64,000 bases of DNA from Annona cherimola. Lineage: Eukaryota > Streptophyta > Magnoliopsida > Magnoliales > Annonaceae. A program made the translations under genes and the position numbers. Of the stretch, positions 23,463-34,620 are shown piece by piece; positions within the stretch are counted from its first letter, which is position 1; every line of letters starts with the position of its first letter. Location of the stretch: NCBI GenBank assembly GCA_030490835.1, contig CM059971.1, positions 128,000,564-128,064,563 of the forward strand. Direction: 5' to 3'. The notes under the pieces are model-generated. The model was not told the DNA's origin. It searched no databases and saw only the letters and a program-made list of their open reading frames with translations.

Positions 23463-23747
23463 GGGTGTGTTTGGCAATTGATAGAAAATGTCAAATTAAA
23501 ACTTTTCAATCTAAAACTTTTCACTCTCCACAACTATCATATTTTTTTTTTTATCATTTTTTCACATTTTCCTATACAACTATCCTACTTTTCAATCATT
23601 TCTATACAACTATCCATGCAACTAACCTATCTCTTTTAACTTTATCCTCTTTACTACTCATCATTACCCCTATCATATCACATCATTTGACAACTTTTAT
23701 TCTAAAAAACTTTTCATCAAAAGTTTTACTCATTACCAAACATAACC
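23463..23747. mobile_element. Tourist-like MITE
   Basis: 285 bp. GGGTGTGTTTGGCAATTGAT at the left and ATTACCAAACATAACC at the right, with TTA duplications at 23460-23462 and 23748-23750. The open frames inside are by-products of the repeat. Confidence 0.8.
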
Positions 23748-23750
23748 TTA

Positions 23751-24280
23751 GTTTAGTTCGGCTAGTTAGCGCGCACTCTGTTTCCAAAAAAAGATTCATG
23801 ACATCTGTCTATAATTAATTAAAGGATCACCATGCATTAATTAAAGGAATAATTAAAGGAATCGGATTAAAAACAAAACTAACTAATACTCGGGCCCGCA
23901 TGGTCGTGCGACATGCATCGCCAGGTTCGAGCAATCCTAGGCCTGAAAGCAAGGAATATCGTCTCTCTTTGTCGAATATCCGTCGGATATTGTTCCTCGC
24001 CAGTTAAGTCTGGAGAGGGATTTTGCTCATATGATCCTCCGCCAGATGGAGAGGCTGAGCATTAATCTTTGATCGTTCCCTCCTAAAATGTGGCAAATTG
24101 CTGGGCGATCCAGAACTTCGATGTTTTGGATTTTTCTACGAAACTGATTCATTTCTGATGTTGATCAGTTCCTCCTCCATTCTTATCCACGATGTTCATG
24201 CTATCATGTATATTTTACATGTTTCTCTCTTTCTGGGCTGAAAATTAAAGGATTCTTAATTGGAGAACGTTAGTATATAA
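23751..24280. other. Intergenic DNA, unassigned
   Basis: Less AT-rich than its surroundings between 23880 and 24140, but without a credible frame. Contains GAATATCC and GGATATTG near 23975, which resemble phosphate-response sites but are 4.8 kb from the transporter. Confidence 0.3.
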
Positions 24281-24542
24281 TAAATTGTATATTTGCTTAC
24301 CGTACAATATTCAGTTTACATTTTTTATTTTTAGTTTATTTTGATTTTTCTTCATAAACATGTTCTTGTAGTGTATTTGATTTTTAAAAATAAAAAATAA
24401 ATATGTAGAAGTATTATAAAATGGCAAAACTTAGTACGTAAATTAAATACACTTAAGAGAACATGGCTACGAAAAAATCAAAATAACATAAAAATAAAAT
24501 GTGTAAATTGAATATTTTACGGTAAGCTAGTATACAATATAA
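24281..24542. mobile_element. Foldback MITE
   Basis: Inverted arms: GCTTACCGTACAATATTCAG at the left, and the reverse complement of the right end reads GCTTACCGTAAAATATTCAA. The centre has the shared core (GTATTTGATTTTTAAAAATA, TAAAATGGCAAAACTTAGTA). Exact ends uncertain. Confidence 0.65.
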
Positions 24543-24549
24543 TGTATAG

Positions 24550-24925
24550 TATTATATATATGTAAGATCCATTCAAGTACAGACTACAGTGCTATCCTCA
24601 ATAAAATGATCTCACACATATTAGAATCTAACGAAATCTTATACAATCATTTATTCATATAAAAATCATACTTTAGACGGCTTAGATGTTGAAAATACCA
24701 TTTTAAACTTGATATTTACATTAAACTATATTTACTACGTTGATTTGACACCATTTTAAGATGAGAATCATACACTATGGATTTTGATGAAAATTAGTAT
24801 GCTAATAAAGTGAATAGTTCTAAATACAATAAGCGGGTAGATTTTTCATTCAAGATTAAGTGGGGCCCACAGCGCATGGACTGCACGGTGCAGTCACATG
24901 CACAATAATATTTTAGATATATTTA
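24550..24925. mobile_element. GTGCAG-family MITE, copy
   Basis: Contains the family core ATCTCACACATATTAGAATC, ATTTATTCATAT, TTAGATGTTGAAAA, TACGTTGATTTGACACCATT, and a palindromic end GACTGCACGGTGCAGTC near 24880. Boundaries approximate. Confidence 0.6.
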
Positions 24926-24929
24926 TGTG

Positions 24930-25266
24930 CAGCTGTACTATAATTAACGGTGCATTTGACTTAAAATGACCCCACATGTACATAAATATATTGATGTTTT
25001 ATACAATAATTTATTCATATACAAATTTTATAGCAAATGGTTTATATGTTGAAAAAATTATTTTAAAATTATTATTTACATCAGACTATTTTATTAAGTT
25101 GAATTTGTACCATTTTCAGATGGGGTCCATAGACACATAGTAGTTGGGATTAAAATTGGCATGATAATAGAATACATAGTAAATTATAATTTTGTGATCA
25201 CGTGGAGCGTATTTTGAGGCAACTACATCGCAATTTTAGTGCAGTAAAGTTACACCTAAATATATC
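24930..25266. mobile_element. GTGCAG-family MITE, copy beside an (AT)n tract
   Basis: Starts near AATTAACGGTGCATTTGAC and ends GTGCAGTAAAGTTACACC and TATCTC, followed by an (AT)n run at about 25268-25295. The core matches the 61083 copy (ATCAGACTATTTTATTAAGT, CAGATGGGGTCCATA). Confidence 0.6.
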
Positions 25267-25295
25267 TCATATATATATATATATATATATATATT

Positions 25296-25682
25296 GGTCT
25301 CATTTCTATTTAACTGGGTTACATAAAAGCGGACCCATGTAACCCCTTCAAAATCTAAGATTTGATCCTCAATAGAAATCTAATTTATTCATTGTATTTA
25401 ACATAATTTATTTATCTAGTAGACCAAGTTTCATCCCAATCAAGTATGTTTAAGGGTCACATTTGTTCAATATATATATATATTCATATGTAAATTATGA
25501 AAAACTGTTTAGTTCATATGATTTTAATTAAGAATGACAAGTGATATTATTTTATCTTCTATAGTAGTTTGGATTTTATCTAACTATTTTCCTATAGTAA
25601 TTAAAGATTGATTTGTATAGTTATTTTGTTCATAGAGTTTTTTAATATCACTTCCATTAGGATGTGTTTCAGTATATGTTCT
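25296..25682. other. AT-rich intergenic DNA, probable worn repeat
   Basis: No gene. GTTACATAAAAGCGGACCCATGT and neighbouring AT-rich segments resemble degraded relatives of the repeats near 59250. Confidence 0.3.
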
Positions 25683-25691
25683 AACTTTGTA

Positions 25692-27009
25692 GGGTTATGA
25701 TCTTTTACGACCGGTCGTAGGAGCCCATGTTTCCGACCATGCCAGGATACCGTCAGATCCAGGTGGCACAATCTCACCCGTCTGAATTTAAAAAAGCCAA
25801 AGAGCTTCTGCTAACCATTAATTGCAGGGAAATATTACCTGTAGGCCCCTCTGCAACAGCATCAGTACTGCAATTAAAATTTTACAAAATAGAACCCTCT
25901 TTTTTCCTTTCACCACTCTCAGCTCCCTCTCTTAGCACCCATTCCCATTTTATCCAAGTCATCGACACCACAAAAAATGGCACCACCACCTCCGATTCTA
26001 GCCACTTGTAGTTCTAATTTTTTATCCCCAAAAATTGTAGCAATCCATCTCCAGCTGCCGTCAGCCCTTGTTGATTTCGATAGCAAAAAGGATATGTGAA
26101 AATCCAATCACTGGCAGCAGCTGCATCTAGCCGTTCATTGCCAATCATGTTATTCCATTTTTCCTAACACCGGCTGCCTTCATTCCAGCCATCCCCTAAC
26201 CGAGCAGAAATACCAGGCAACACCCAGACAACACTCAATGCTTTGAATAGGAAAACTCACTAGTGTATCGATTTTAAGCTCCTCGATTTTACCAACATCT
26301 CTGGCAATTTTCTCAAACAAGCAGCCATCGACTCCCTTCCAATCCAGTCACAAGCCTCTTCTAATTGCAGCCATGAAAAACCCATTTGCCCAAGGTCGGC
26401 AGTGCCTCCTATTAATTCCCATCACCGACAATAGCCCGCCCTTGAAAATTTTACCAACACCGCCTATCCAAAATTGGAGGCGATTAATTCTGAACAGTAG
26501 CTATGGAAATAAATTTCTTCAATCAGTAACCATCCGCACCACCTTCCAATTCGACGCCCAAATCGCTGTCCCCTTCTTCCGGCATCATGGCTGCTAACCA
26601 CGACCTCTTCTCTAGTTTGTATGAGATGGACGATTTCATGGCTTCAGAAGCAGTAAAGAGATAATCGACGGTGCACAGGGCTAGAGGCAAGGTGACCATA
26701 GCATAGCAAGGGTGAATAATTTGGAGGCAGGTCTAGGAAATTCCGTTCATTGTCTATTGGAGAAGAAAGGGAGAAGAGCGAGATAGGAAGGCAAAAGCTG
26801 CTGGTGATTTTGCACGGGGGGTCTCGAAAAAATTTCATGTAGCTGGCAGGGGGACATGGCGATAAAATGTCCAATGAATTAATGCTCCTGGCAACCGCGC
26901 ATTTGAACTTCTAATCGGACGACTGTGATGCACCCACCACGATCGAACGGGTGTAAAGCATGGTCGAAAACCTCAATTGTCTACGACCGGTCGTAAATGA
27001 TCAAAACTC
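25692..27009. mobile_element. Mutator-like element with captured-looking interior (Pack-MULE candidate)
   Basis: 1318 bp flanked by a perfect 9-bp duplication AACTTTGTA (25683-25691 and 27010-27018). The ends are inverted repeats: ATGATCTTTTACGACCGG at the left, and on the reverse complement of the right end TTGATCATTTACGACCGG. Both continue into TCGTAG, so each end contains the 14-bp palindrome TACGACCGGTCGTA. The interior is clearly richer in GC than the flanks and is not palindromic, as in MULEs that have picked up host sequence. No transposase is recognisable and the open frames (up to 94 codons) match nothing I know. Confidence 0.8.
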
Positions 27010-27018
27010 AACTTTGTA

Positions 27019-28560
27019 TGAAGAACATGTTATTTGTTTGTTCTTGAACTTTATTATGATTTCAGTTTTTGGTGGATTATTTGGAGTTTTTACTTATTTT
27101 CCTGTGGAGTCTTTGTATATAGGTTTATATTTATATATATAAATATATATATGAAATCCATCCGGTTACATTAATTCTTGCGAATTGGAGGGTCTTAGGC
27201 TTGTAATAATGCTCAGTAATAAAACATGCATGCGGTCATGTTTAGAGTATTTTTAAATTTTTATGGATTTGAAGAAGAAGCAAGTACGCTCAGAAATCCA
27301 CAATGGAGCGGATGTTGAGGTCAAATGCAATTCCTCCCAAGACAAACCGCCAAGTGGATGAACATGTTCTTCCATCCATTCCTCCCGTCCCAGGACAAAG
27401 CTAGTCATTGTCCTACATACTTCCGAGGCACGGATGACGGACCCATTGGTTCATTCCTTAATTTATAATGTTTCCAATGGGATGGTTTTCACCTGTTGTT
27501 TCTAATTACTAATTCGAGGATGAGCGCTATTAATTTAATTTCCTTATGGGAAGGACCATTCTTTATGTGTAGGAAAGGTGTTTGATCCACATCCACGCGG
27601 ACAGAATAGAAAAATCGTGATTTAGATGAGGATGATGGTGTATTAAAGAAATTATATTGATAATATAAAATGTAATCTTATAAATAGAAAAAGTAAAGTT
27701 ATAACGGAAGTTTTGGCATTTGGTACAATTTTGGAAAGAAAAGTTTTAAATGTATAATTTTTTGAAACAAAATAGGTGATGTAATATAATAAGGATAATA
27801 ACGAAGGGTAAATAAAATAAAATTAAAATAGATATGGTAATTATATATGTATTTATGGATAAATATTCGAAAAATAAGATAGTTGTTTACAAAATTTGAA
27901 GAAATGATTAAAAATATAATAATTGTGAAGAGTGAAAAACTTTAGATTGAAATTTTTTTATTATTGTCAAATAAACTTTATATATTAAAAAAGGAATTTA
28001 CGGGTGTGTTTGGGAAGTGCTTTTTTTAAAAAAAAAAAATTGTGTAAAATCATTGAAATAGAAGAAAATGATACATTGTAATAATGATGGTAACGTTTAA
28101 GAGTAAAGAAAATAAAGTTAAAATAAATAAATTAATTTTATGATTAATTGTGTATAAATAATTGAAAAAGCATAGCAGTATAGTTACGGAAAGTAAAAAA
28201 TTTTGTAGTAAAAAGTTTACTTCGAAGATGAAATCTCATCTCATTGCAAATTCCATCCCATCTACTCGGATAGAAGATCAAATGAGGCCCAAAAGAGTAG
28301 ATGCTGCGTGCACAAACTCTTATTATGCAAGTAAATTATCCGGTTTTTACCGACCGTGAAATTCATCCCATTTGAAACATGGAGATGATTTTGCGTGCGT
28401 GGAAACAATTAAGAAAGATGGCGAGAATTTGATGCCACTACCATTCACTACCCATGAAAAAAAAATCAAAAAAAAATATTTTTAAATAGGTTTTTGGACT
28501 GGCTTCATAGAAGCTTCCGTGAAGCCGGCTTCACAAGATCATAACTCTATATCCGAAAGA
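27019..28560. other. Intergenic DNA with two worn Tourist-like copies
   Basis: 27715-27975 is a degraded copy. 28002-28220 begins with an intact GGGTGTGTTTGGGAAGTGC end but lacks the other end. 27290-27600 is less AT-rich but has no recognisable gene. Confidence 0.5.
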
Positions 28561-28563
28561 AGA

Positions 28564-28571
28564 GAATATCC
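28564..28571 (+). promoter_or_regulatory. P1BS-like phosphate-starvation site
   Basis: GAATATCC fits the PHR1 binding site GNATATNC and lies 235 bp before the PHT1 start codon, a usual position for such sites in PHT1 promoters. It suggests PHR-controlled induction under low phosphate; this is inferred from motif and location. Confidence 0.6.
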
Positions 28572-28672
28572 ATGATTCATATGCCTTCTTGTTCCTCGTT
28601 TTCAACTAATATCGATTCTCGGCCATAAATAAGAACGCCGAGCCTCTTTCTTGCTGCATCCGGTCTTCCCAA

Positions 28673-28681
28673 TATATAAAA
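28673..28681 (+). promoter_or_regulatory. TATA box of the PHT1 gene
   Basis: TATATAAAA within CCAATATATAAAATTC, 125 bp upstream of the ATG and downstream of the P1BS-like site. Predicted leader about 95 nt. Confidence 0.6.
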
Positions 28682-28763
28682 TTCGAATCCAGATAATCAG
28701 GAGCTGAAAGCTAGGGAAGGAAACACAGACAAGAAGCTAGCTAGCTAGCTTATCGCTGAACTA

Positions 28764-28804
28764 GAGAGAGAGAGAGAGAGAGAGCGCGAGCGCGAGCGCG
28801 AAAG
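28764..28804 (+). repeat. (GA)n and (GCGA) microsatellite in the PHT1 leader
   Basis: A run of GA repeats passes into GCGAGCGCGAGCGCGA just before the start codon at 28806, within the likely 5' UTR. Confidence 0.8.
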
Positions 28805-28805
28805 C

Positions 28806-30383
28806 ATGGCCTCCTCCCCCAACCTAGCAGTGCTCTCTGCCCTCGACCAGGCACGCACCCAATGGTACCACATCCAAGCCATCGTAATCGCTGGGATGGG
28901 CTTCTTCACCGACGCCTACGATCTCTTCTGCATATCCACCGTCTCTAAGCTCCTCGGCCGCCTCTACTACCCCCCCGACGCTGATTCCAAGAAGCCTGGA
29001 AAGCTCCCAGTAGACGTCAACAACTTCGTCATCGGCGTCGCCCTTGTCGGAACTCTGTCTGGTCAGCTCGTCTTTGGGTGGCTCGGCGACAAGCTCGGCC
29101 GCAAGAAGGTCTATGGCATCACCCTCATACTCATGGTCATCTGCGCCATTTGCTCAGGGCTCTCCTTCGGCTCCACACCCAGTTCTGTCATGGGCACGCT
29201 CTGCTTCTTCCGCTTCTGGCTCGGCTTCGGCATCGGTGGAGACTATCCCTTGTCGGCCACCATCATGTCTGAGTACGCAAACAAAAGAACCCGGGGCGCC
29301 TTCATCGCAGCCGTTTTTGCCATGCAGGGCGTGGGTATTATTGCCGCGGGTCTGGTGTCGATGACCCTCTCGGCGATCTTCAAGAACATCTACCCCGCTC
29401 CCTCCTACGCAAAGAACCATGTGCTGTCCACGCAATCGCAGGCCGACTTCATGTGGCGGATCGTGCTCATGATGGGCGCCCTCCCGGCGCTGCTGACGTA
29501 CTACTGGAGGATGAAGATGCCGGAGACTGGGCGGTACACGGCAATCATCGAAGGGAATGCGAAGCAGGCGGCGGCAGACATGGGGAGTGTGCTGGAAATC
29601 GAGATTCAAGCGGAGCAGGAGAAGTTGGCCCAATTCAGAACGAAGAACGAGTACACACTGCTGTCGAGCGAGTTCTACCGGCGGCACGGGCGGCACCTGA
29701 TCGGGACGATGAGCACGTGGTTCTTGCTGGACATCGCCTTCTACAGCCAGAACCTGGCACAGAAGGACATCTTCCCGGCAATTCACCTGACGGATGCTGC
29801 CGTAGACATGAATGCGCTGGAGGAAGTGTTCCAGACATCACGCGCCATGTTCCTGATAGCCATGTTCGGCACCTTCCCTGGCTACTGGTTCACGGTGTTG
29901 TTCATCGAGAAGCTGGGGCGGTTCAAGATCCAGCTCATGGGCTTCTTCATGATGTCTATCTTCATGTTCATCCTCGGCATCAAGTACGATTACCTCAAGG
30001 ACGAAAACAAAATCTTGTTCGCCGTCATATACGGCCTCACTTTCTTCTTCGCCAACTTCGGGCCCAACAGCACCACTTTCGTGCTGCCTGCGGAGCTGTT
30101 CCCCACGCGGGTGAGGTCGACGTGCCACGCTCTCAGCGCCGCTGCTGGGAAGGCGGGCGCCATGATCGGTGTCTTTGCTGTGCAGGCCTACACCCTTGAC
30201 GGAACTACTCACAAGATCAAGGTGGCCATGATCACGTTGGCGTTCACCAATATGCTTGGGTTCTTATGCACCTTCTTGGTCACGGAGACTAAAGGGCGAT
30301 CCTTGGAGGAGATCTCTGGTGAGGATGGAACTGGTGGGCAGCTGGAGACCAAGGACGCGGAAATGGAGGATCATCGGTATTAA
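28806..30383 (+). CDS. PHT1: PHT1-family high-affinity phosphate:H+ symporter
   Basis: Intronless gene for 525 residues, the normal PHT1 length (about 520-540). The product takes up inorganic phosphate with protons across the plasma membrane. The start is fixed by [20 protein letters not shown], a typical PHT1 N-terminus. [15 protein letters not shown] in helix 1 and [13 protein letters not shown] (residues 144-156), the PHT1 signature, are both intact. So are the MFS motif [11 protein letters not shown], the central hydrophilic loop, and the C-terminal [13 protein letters not shown]. Twelve membrane segments are expected, split six and six by the loop near residues 245-300. The gene is GC-rich against AT-rich flanks. 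A P1BS-like site and TATA box lie upstream. The paralogue number cannot be set without a tree. Long frames on other strands here are shadows. Confidence 0.96.
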   Translation: MASSPNLAVLSALDQARTQWYHIQAIVIAGMGFFTDAYDLFCISTVSKLLGRLYYPPDADSKKPGKLPVDVNNFVIGVALVGTLSGQLVFGWLGDKLGRKKVYGITLILMVICAICSGLSFGSTPSSVMGTLCFFRFWLGFGIGGDYPLSATIMSEYANKRTRGAFIAAVFAMQGVGIIAAGLVSMTLSAIFKNIYPAPSYAKNHVLSTQSQADFMWRIVLMMGALPALLTYYWRMKMPETGRYTAIIEGNAKQAAADMGSVLEIEIQAEQEKLAQFRTKNEYTLLSSEFYRRHGRHLIGTMSTWFLLDIAFYSQNLAQKDIFPAIHLTDAAVDMNALEEVFQTSRAMFLIAMFGTFPGYWFTVLFIEKLGRFKIQLMGFFMMSIFMFILGIKYDYLKDENKILFAVIYGLTFFFANFGPNSTTFVLPAELFPTRVRSTCHALSAAAGKAGAMIGVFAVQAYTLDGTTHKIKVAMITLAFTNMLGFLCTFLVTETKGRSLEEISGEDGTGGQLETKDAEMEDHRY

Positions 30384-31327
30384 TTAATTAGGAGAATGGA
30401 AATTAAGAAACGAGTGCTGCTTAATATTTAATGCATGGAATTGGCGGCAACGGCAAGCTAGCTAGTAAATAATAAGGCGTACGGACAGATGGTGGGCTCT
30501 TTGGCGGTGGTACCCATCTTACAGCGTTGTACGTGCTCAATCAATGCTTTGTACGCGCATGAATGTTAATGTTCCCCTCTTATCACTATGTATCTCTGTC
30601 ATTGACTTCAAATCATGTTGTTTCTGTTTTAATTTAATGATCTCTTGTTGGCTTGGCTTTTGAGGAGGATATACATACGGCAAATGCTAGGTCACGTTTG
30701 TTACCGTGCAACTATGGGATTTGGTTTCTAAAGCCAATCATTGCTTTGTTAATTAAATTATTTTTTTCATTTTTATTTCTTATTTTCTCTACTAACTATA
30801 TATAACAAACCTATTTATTCTAATTATATCTTCTATCATTTCCTATCAATCACACATTTATCAAAATATTCTCTTTTTCATTTCCCACAATTTTACACGT
30901 TACCAATTGCCCCCCTAGTGTGCAACTATTTTACACTATTTAGGGTGCTTCCTGCTGCAAATGCTACCGATATTGATAATAAGATTCAAATTTCACCATT
31001 TTTGTGTCTTCATTTCATTGTGATTTTAAAAATTATCCTAATAAACGACTTTAGTGTGTCACATTGTGTGTGTACATTCTCTTAAAAAGTTGGAATGCTA
31101 AAAGTACAATTTTAAAATAAATATTTAATTTGGAGCCCATTTGCAGCTGCCAACACCTTAGCTGATTAAATTATAGTTAACATTTACCTAAATATATGTG
31201 CATATATGTGCTATAATATTTTGGATCACTGGCCGAATCTGACAAATATTGTACATATACTAGTTGACAAATTTTCATAAAAAATAGTTAACAATTAGAA
31301 CAAGGAAAACTAATGCCTTAATTTTTT
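30384..31327. other. 3' UTR of PHT1 and intergenic DNA
   Basis: The first 250 bases or so are likely 3' UTR. 30719-30910 resembles a worn MITE (TTCTCTACTAACTATATATA, ending GTTACCAATTGCCCCCC). Nothing else recognised. Confidence 0.4.
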
Positions 31328-31602
31328 GGGGGTGTTTGTATACCTCAAAAAATTTTAAATCCTAAAACTTTTTAATTTAAAATTGTTCACTCTCACGATT
31401 ATTCTATTTTTTAATTATTTTTGTACTTCTTCTTATATAACTACCTTACTTTTCAATCATTTATATATAACTACTCTTATAACTAACCTATTTATTTTAA
31501 CTTGATTTTATTTACTTCTGATCATTAATCCTATCATATTATATCATTTTCTTATATTTAAAAAACTTTTATACCAAAAAATTTATCACTTCCTAAACAC
31601 AC
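31328..31602. mobile_element. Tourist-like MITE, diverged copy
   Basis: GGGGGTGTTTGTATACC at the left and CTAAACACACC at the right, with the family body in reverse orientation (ACTAACCTATTTATTTTAAC). No clear target duplication remains. Confidence 0.65.
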
Positions 31603-33631
31603 CATTAAAATAAAAGGCCAAAACTACTTCCTCCTCAGCATCTTTGTAATGGGATATTAAGGGCTTGAGGGCAAGCCAAATAACTTCATTCATTCAAAGG
31701 ATGATTACATGTCTACAAAGTCATTCACAAATACAATAAGGAGGTTTGGTCAACCAATGACCTAATTGAGGAATATATATGTTTCGGAAAGTCAGACATA
31801 CCACATGTATATGGACTGGATATATATTCCATAGGCATTGTAGCTAGCTTGTAATCTACTACTTTGCAAGTAGACCATACTCATTTCAATAAAATCTCAT
31901 CCATTTTGACTCACCTTGATGATTGATGTGAAATTAACTTCGTATATTTAGTATAGGTGATTTATAAATATACATCCATATTTTGATCATAATTATAAAA
32001 TATACTTACATAGTTTTGCAAAATAATAAATTGTTGGCGTACCCATGCTGTTAAGGCGCCATCATGGCATGGGTACATCTGCAAATTTATGCAAACAATG
32101 AAGTAATTTGCTATCGTGTAAGTTGTGTGGGTATGTTTGCAGTTACAATCAAAATATTGGGTATATTGCAAATTGTTTTTCATATTTTCAAATATGTATT
32201 TTGAATTTTAGAAATCAATAATTTTTAAAGTTATTTAAGTAACATTGAACCAACTTTAATTTAGGTAAGATAGGTTTTATACCACATACACTTGGAATCG
32301 ACTCAAAATAATTACCCATGCGGATAACTTATTCCTATTAAAAGAAGTCACTTAACTAGTACACTTCAAGTGATGAGTATGATTGAATAGCTCTACCATC
32401 AAATCGAACGAGCCAAAGAGGAGAGGTGATAATTCCCATACCAAGAATTAACATAAATTAAAGAGAATACATCTTATAAATGGCAATGTTTATGTGCATC
32501 TTCTTTCTCCATTGTTATTGTGTCAATTTTTACATTGGACATGATTTGACAAGAATTTTGATTTAAAATAATATGACTTATTATTTTCAATGTTTGCCTC
32601 AAATTGTATGAGAAAAGGGAACTTAACTACTTGGATAATAATGCAACTACAGGTTATCCTCTAATATGACACGAAAATGACTCAAGCCTTTATAATAGAA
32701 TGAGAGGAGAAGAAGGGAGCTTTCCTTCTCTCTCCATCTTGGAATAAGTATTCTTTTATAAGTCTTTAGATTGTTGGAATCTCCATGAAAGCAATGACAG
32801 CTAATGATAACAGTTAGTTCGTGTGTCAATGCCATATGTGGGTAATTATGCTAAATAGATTAGCCGTATGACATGTTTCTGATACATCAGTTGGTGAGAC
32901 TACTGATGAAAGAGGTTTATGCGTGATAAGAGGGGCAACATGGAACCTATAAGGTTGTAAGTCGACATAATCATGATATGATGTAACGACACTTGGTTAG
33001 TAAAATCCTTGTCCCATGCAATAGTGCCTTTCTCGAGAAGTATGAGTGTTTAGAAAGTCAAAACTTGAAAGTGTCCAGTGACAACTTCTTGATGGGCATA
33101 CAATATGGGCCATGATAAGATTTACTTGAAAGTTAGTGTAACTCTCTTAGCACAGAGAGTAAAAATAGTTAGTGCGTAAGAATTGATCTTGGCGTTAATT
33201 TGACCATGTCATGTAGTTTTATGTACTTAAAAAATTAGGGTCATGCACATCTTTAATATAAAGAAAATTTTCATTTCACGCCTTAGAAAATTGTTCTAAA
33301 CATAACAAGGGTAAATTTTACGTCATCATTGAATAGGCTATTTTTAATTGTGTCATTCACCAATATATATATATACACGTACACACATACTTGTGAATGA
33401 ACTTGCTTGAAGCCTTCAAGTGAAGCCAACATAATTTTTTTAAAAAAATACTCTTAAATTTTTTGTTAGAAAAGCATATTTCGTATTTGTGTGATTTCAA
33501 GTGAAACCAATATGAAATCAAAAAATCATTTTAATTTTTTGGTTAAAAATTATTTCATATTTCCAAAAATCTTATTGGCATCTATTCTACACTACTCATT
33601 TTTTGTTTTATTATTTTATTTTATGGTGTAT
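31603..33631. other. Intergenic DNA, unassigned
   Basis: No gene, terminal repeat or retrotransposon domain recognised. 33400-33560 has a repeated motif (TTCAAGTGAAGCCAA and TTCAAGTGAAACCAA). Parts could be a degraded retrotransposon, but I see no reverse transcriptase or primer-binding site. Confidence 0.35.
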
Positions 33632-33899
33632 TTGGAAATTGATAAAAATTTTGAATGAAAAGTTTTTAATGTGAAAGTTGTTGACTTAGTAGAAAACAAT
33701 ATGATATGATGTGATACGAATAATAATGAGGAGTAAAGAAAATAATATTAAAATAGAGATATTAGTTGTATGAATAGTTGTGCAGAAATTCTTAAAAAGT
33801 AAAATAGTTATATAGAAAGATGTAAGAAAATAATTAAAAAAAGTAATTATGAAAAGCGAAATTTTTTAAATTAAAAAATTATGCCATAAACAACTACGG
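33632..33899. mobile_element. Tourist-like MITE, worn copy
   Basis: Body resembles the 15631 element (ATGATGTGATACGAATAATA, AATATTAAAATAGAGATATT). Ends are eroded (GGTGTATTTGGAAATTG at the left). Confidence 0.55.
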
Positions 33900-33911
33900 A
33901 CATTAGACTAT

Positions 33912-34110
33912 GGGTGTGTTTTGGAAGCAATAAATTTTTTGATGAAAAATATTTGATATAAAAGTTTCTGATATCGTAAAGAGAATAAAGTTAAAACAGA
34001 TAGGTTAAATGTATGTATAATTGTGTAAATGATTGAAAGATCATGTAGTTGTATATGAAAAATGAAGAAATAATTAAAAAATGAGGCAGTTGTGAAGAGT
34101 AAAAAGTTTT
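33912..34110. mobile_element. Tourist-like MITE, interrupted and 3' eroded
   Basis: Begins GGGTGTGTTTTGGAAGC; the family body follows to AGAGTAAAAAGTTTT, where another element (34113-34587) has inserted. What follows at 34588 (AAATTTTAGTTTAAAAGTTT) fits the continuation, but the terminal CACACCC is missing. Confidence 0.6.
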
Positions 34111-34112
34111 AA

Positions 34113-34587
34113 GGATTATTTTAAATATACCTACTCCATTCGCCTTTAATTACAAAGATATCCACTAAGTTTGAAAACTTTCACATATACACGCTAAGTA
34201 TTTTATTAATTTCAAATATACCTAATAATAGTTATAAACACTTAGTAATTTTAAAATATTAAAATACCTCTAATTAATCTAACATCTATTGTTATTAGTG
34301 TTATATCTAGACCGTCAAAACTCATTCTGTTTAGCTTGTCTTTCAAGTCAAATGAGTTTCTATCACATTGTTCAACTTTTACCATACCTGAATCACTACA
34401 ATTATTAAATATAAGGGTATTTTGGACATTTTCTATGACAACTAAGGATGATTTTTAATTATGCCTCCCATAAAATGGGTACGTATAAAATTTCACCTGT
34501 ACTTAGTGAGTATATGTGAAACTTTTAAAACTTAATAGGTATATTTATAATTAAAGAAAAATATAGTGAATATATTTAAAATTAACC
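34113..34587. mobile_element. 475-bp MITE with 88-bp inverted ends, nested in a Tourist-like copy
   Basis: The left end GGATTATTTTAAATATACCT and the reverse complement of the right end GGTTAATTTTAAATATATTC agree well over about 88 bp, to CACTAAG-type sequence. TAA flanks both sides (34110-34112 and 34588-34590). The TAA duplication suggests another PIF/Harbinger-type family, distinct from its host element. Confidence 0.72.
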
Positions 34588-34620
34588 TAAATTTTAGTTT
34601 AAAAGTTTTTTAAGTAAATA

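Noticed and set aside
23448..23818. 122-codon frame rich in Phe, Ile and Thr
   Set aside because: Translation of a Tourist-like MITE.
29154..30212. Long frames opposite to and overlapping the PHT1 gene (up to 248 codons)
   Set aside because: Shadows of a GC-rich gene; the PHT1 frame explains the sequence fully.
31603..33400. Possible LTR retrotransposon
   Set aside because: No paired LTRs, primer-binding site, polypurine tract or polymerase domain visible.
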